NCBI GenBank assembly: GCA_964019165.1
Contig: OZ025283.1
Coordinates: 5,484,001 to 5,548,000 of the forward strand
DNA from: Mastigias papua
Taxonomy: Eukaryota; Cnidaria; Scyphozoa; Rhizostomeae; Mastigiidae
DNA: 64,000 nt
Reading direction: 5' to 3'
The translations under genes were made by a program, and so were the position numbers. Under the pieces are notes generated by a model. The model did no database searches, had not been told where the DNA came from, and worked only from the letters and a program-made list of their open reading frames with translations. The first letter of the stretch is position 1; the number at the start of each line of letters is the position of its first letter. This document shows positions 62,304 to 64,000 of the stretch, one piece after another.

Positions 62304-62676
62304 TACACGTTTTTTATAAGAAACCTGTTTATAAGAAACCTGGTAATAAACAGCCTAAAATTTGAGAAACTTTTAGAACTGCAAGGAAAGAGTTAAGAAA
62401 TTTTAAAAGTTCTATGCCATCTTTCACAGTATTGGAAACACATTTTCCTCTAAGGATCTAAAAGTGTCTACTACAGTATGTTTATGTGCTTATAAGCCAA
62501 TAAAAAACTTATGGACACTACTAAAGACAATGTTTTTTACGTTTTGTTTTCGTTTTCACGACAATTTTTTTAGTAAGTTAGGAAACTTTTACCAAACTTT
62601 TGAAGCGAAAATATGGCCAGAAACTAAGAAACTTTTACTTCTAGGCCTTGAGCCAGGTTGATTATAAAAACCTGTA
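62304..62676. mobile_element. TACAC-family MITE, complete
   Basis: Starts TACACGTTTTTTATAAGAAA. The interior matches 60606-60968 over most of its length (AAGGAAAGAGTTAAGAAA, GGAAACACATTTTCCTC, CTAGGCCTTGAG). The right end AAAAACCTGTA is diverged. Confidence 0.7.
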
Positions 62677-62722
62677 TTAGGGAAAAGTCAATAAGGTGTT
62701 TTTGTCTAACTATATGTCTAAA

Positions 62723-63042
62723 TACATGATTCTTTTTGTAGGAAAGTGTTTTATAAGAAAGCAGTACTCGACTGCCCAAAAATTTGTAAAGTTCATTACT
62801 AAATCTCTAAGACCTAGGTAAGTTGATAACTTAGCAAACACTTCAAAGTTCATGTGTAACGCAAGCTCATGATCTCTTTTGTTTAATTTACATAGATTTC
62901 ACATGAAAACCTATGTATTTCAGTGGTTGTGTTTGTGTAGTGTCAATCTCTCTGTAGCACTGTACTGTCTTAAGAAAGATTGAGTGCAAATCATGAAAAA
63001 CTTTTGGGGGCAAAAGACTTTCTTCTACAATAAAAACATGTA
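62723..63042. mobile_element. TACAC-family MITE, diverged ends
   Basis: Left TACATGATTCTTTTTGTAGG, right inverted TACATGTTTTTATTGTAGAA. Internal AGTACTCGACTGCCCAAA links it to 53899-54060. Confidence 0.55.
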
Positions 63043-63059
63043 TCCTATTCCGGGGTTCA

Positions 63060-63140
63060 AATTGCCTGGAAAAATCAGGAAAAGTCAGGAAAAGTCAGCA
63101 GAGTCAGGAAATTTTATTGAAACTTGAAGAACGTCGGGAA
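63060..63140. repeat. GTCAGGAAAA short tandem repeat
   Basis: AAATCAGGAAAAGTCAGGAA continues as AAGTCAGCAGAGTCAGGAAA: about four 10-11 bp units, a pattern seen in the ends of some MITEs. Confidence 0.5.
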
Positions 63141-63379
63141 AACTCTGGAGTTTTTTTCATCCATGCAGATGAATTCTTTAGTGCCCAATAGGCAACTATT
63201 GACGATTACAGAAAGTTTTTGGTTTTTTCAAGTTTTTGATGTGTTTTGTTCCTGTTTGATAAAGTAGCTGACCCGAGAGCCTCCTTTCTTTACCCAAATC
63301 GAAAGAGGTGTTCAATTACTTAGTTTTAACAGATAGGTAAGTCGCATCATTTGTAATGCCGGTTGATCAAGAAACGTAT

Positions 63380-63500
63380 TATAGTATGTATTATAATGTA
63401 TTTCTACGTATTATATTTATATATATTATGTATATATATATTATGTATATTTATATTACGTATATATGTTATGTACATATATTATGTATTATATTTATTC
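63380..63500. repeat. TATATTATGTA-type AT-rich simple repeat
   Basis: Repeated ATATTATGTAT and ACGTATT words in a nearly pure AT stretch. Confidence 0.8.
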
Positions 63501-63854
63501 ATTTATTTATATCTATCTACTCATAAGAGGTAGTAGTCACCACAATTCTCGCTTCCTTATTCCTCATTTCTGTTAGCGGCTTTATTGTGTTTTCAATGCA
63601 TTTCCAGTAGACTACGATCTCAATTCATTTGAGGTTAGAATTTATTGCTGAAGGTTCTTATCCCGGAACTGCTTGTTGTGCGATGTTGATACTAATGCTA
63701 TCATCGCAACAACTGTGGAGAATGGAAAATTCTTCCATTTTACGGTTCTATGCAGTTAGTAAGTAGCTACACCCAGTCGAGCCTTTCGTGCGTGCACCCC
63801 ACCCTATCCTCTGGGTACCTTAGCTGTAAAGCTCCCAAGTGCAACTCCTCTGCA

Positions 63855-63920
63855 CTAGGCCATTGGCATGCACACAGCTAGGCCATTGGCATGCACACAG
63901 CTAGGCCATTGGCATGCACA
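63855..63920. repeat. 23 bp tandem repeat, 2.9 copies
   Basis: CTAGGCCATTGGCATGCACA followed by CAG repeats at 63855, 63878 and 63901; the third copy stops after GCACA. The copies are identical, so the expansion is recent. Confidence 0.9.
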
Positions 63921-64000
63921 AGTGCGATTGTAGCTGTTTGTGAGTCGTGTGTCGTAGTGCATTTCCGTAAGTGCGTGCGTTGTGCGTACACGCATTCGTT

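Overview
The window looks like AT-rich, gene-poor nuclear DNA from an early-branching invertebrate animal. Introns with GT/AG borders, a metazoan-type ETHE1, a p24 cargo receptor, and many LINE, SINE, hAT, Tc1/mariner-type and Harbinger-type remnants all fit this. A cnidarian or similar marine invertebrate is my best guess, but the species cannot be fixed from the sequence. No bacterial operon, CRISPR array or phage is present.

Only two host genes could be reconstructed. ETHE1, the mitochondrial persulfide dioxygenase, runs on the + strand at 2371-10426 in nine exons that join in frame to 247 residues with all expected metal ligands. A p24/TMED cargo receptor runs on the - strand at 16892-12541 in three exons that join to 221 residues. 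The two genes converge on a 2.1 kb intergenic stretch. Their introns have been invaded repeatedly: ETHE1 by a Harbinger-like MITE, a CpG-rich inverted-repeat element, a 140 bp tandem duplication and a foldback element; TMED by one Tc1/mariner-type MITE in each intron.

From 17.6 kb onward I see no host gene. 17.6-22 kb is a LINE graveyard: one element carries a nested LINE tail, and a 5'-truncated L2/CR1-like element keeps a recognisable reverse transcriptase and an AAATG tail. More LINE ends lie at 28.6-29.2 kb and, as an inverted pair, at 40.05-40.76 kb. 42.9-43.4 kb and 49.7-49.9 kb hold hAT-type MITEs with 8 bp target duplications. 43.8-45.5 kb alternates long (AT)n arrays with two hammerhead-ribozyme-like structures. 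One is a near-perfect palindrome; the other is a 264 bp tandem dimer in which each unit carries a hammerhead-like core and a tRNA-like Pol III promoter. 49.1 kb has a SINE with a clean target duplication and a paralogous empty site at 51.5 kb. 52.2-52.8 kb has two retroelement-like tails. 53.9-63.0 kb is dominated by copies of one MITE family whose ends read TACACG(C/T)TTTTT.

The best candidates for an undescribed system are the hammerhead-like repeats: the tandem dimer with embedded tRNA-like promoter at 44.96-45.48 kb, the palindrome at 44.68-44.79 kb, and the foldback family inside and downstream of ETHE1. They resemble retrozymes and the terminal repeats of Penelope-like elements, but ribozyme activity is an inference. 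Coordinates of elements without clear target duplications are approximate.
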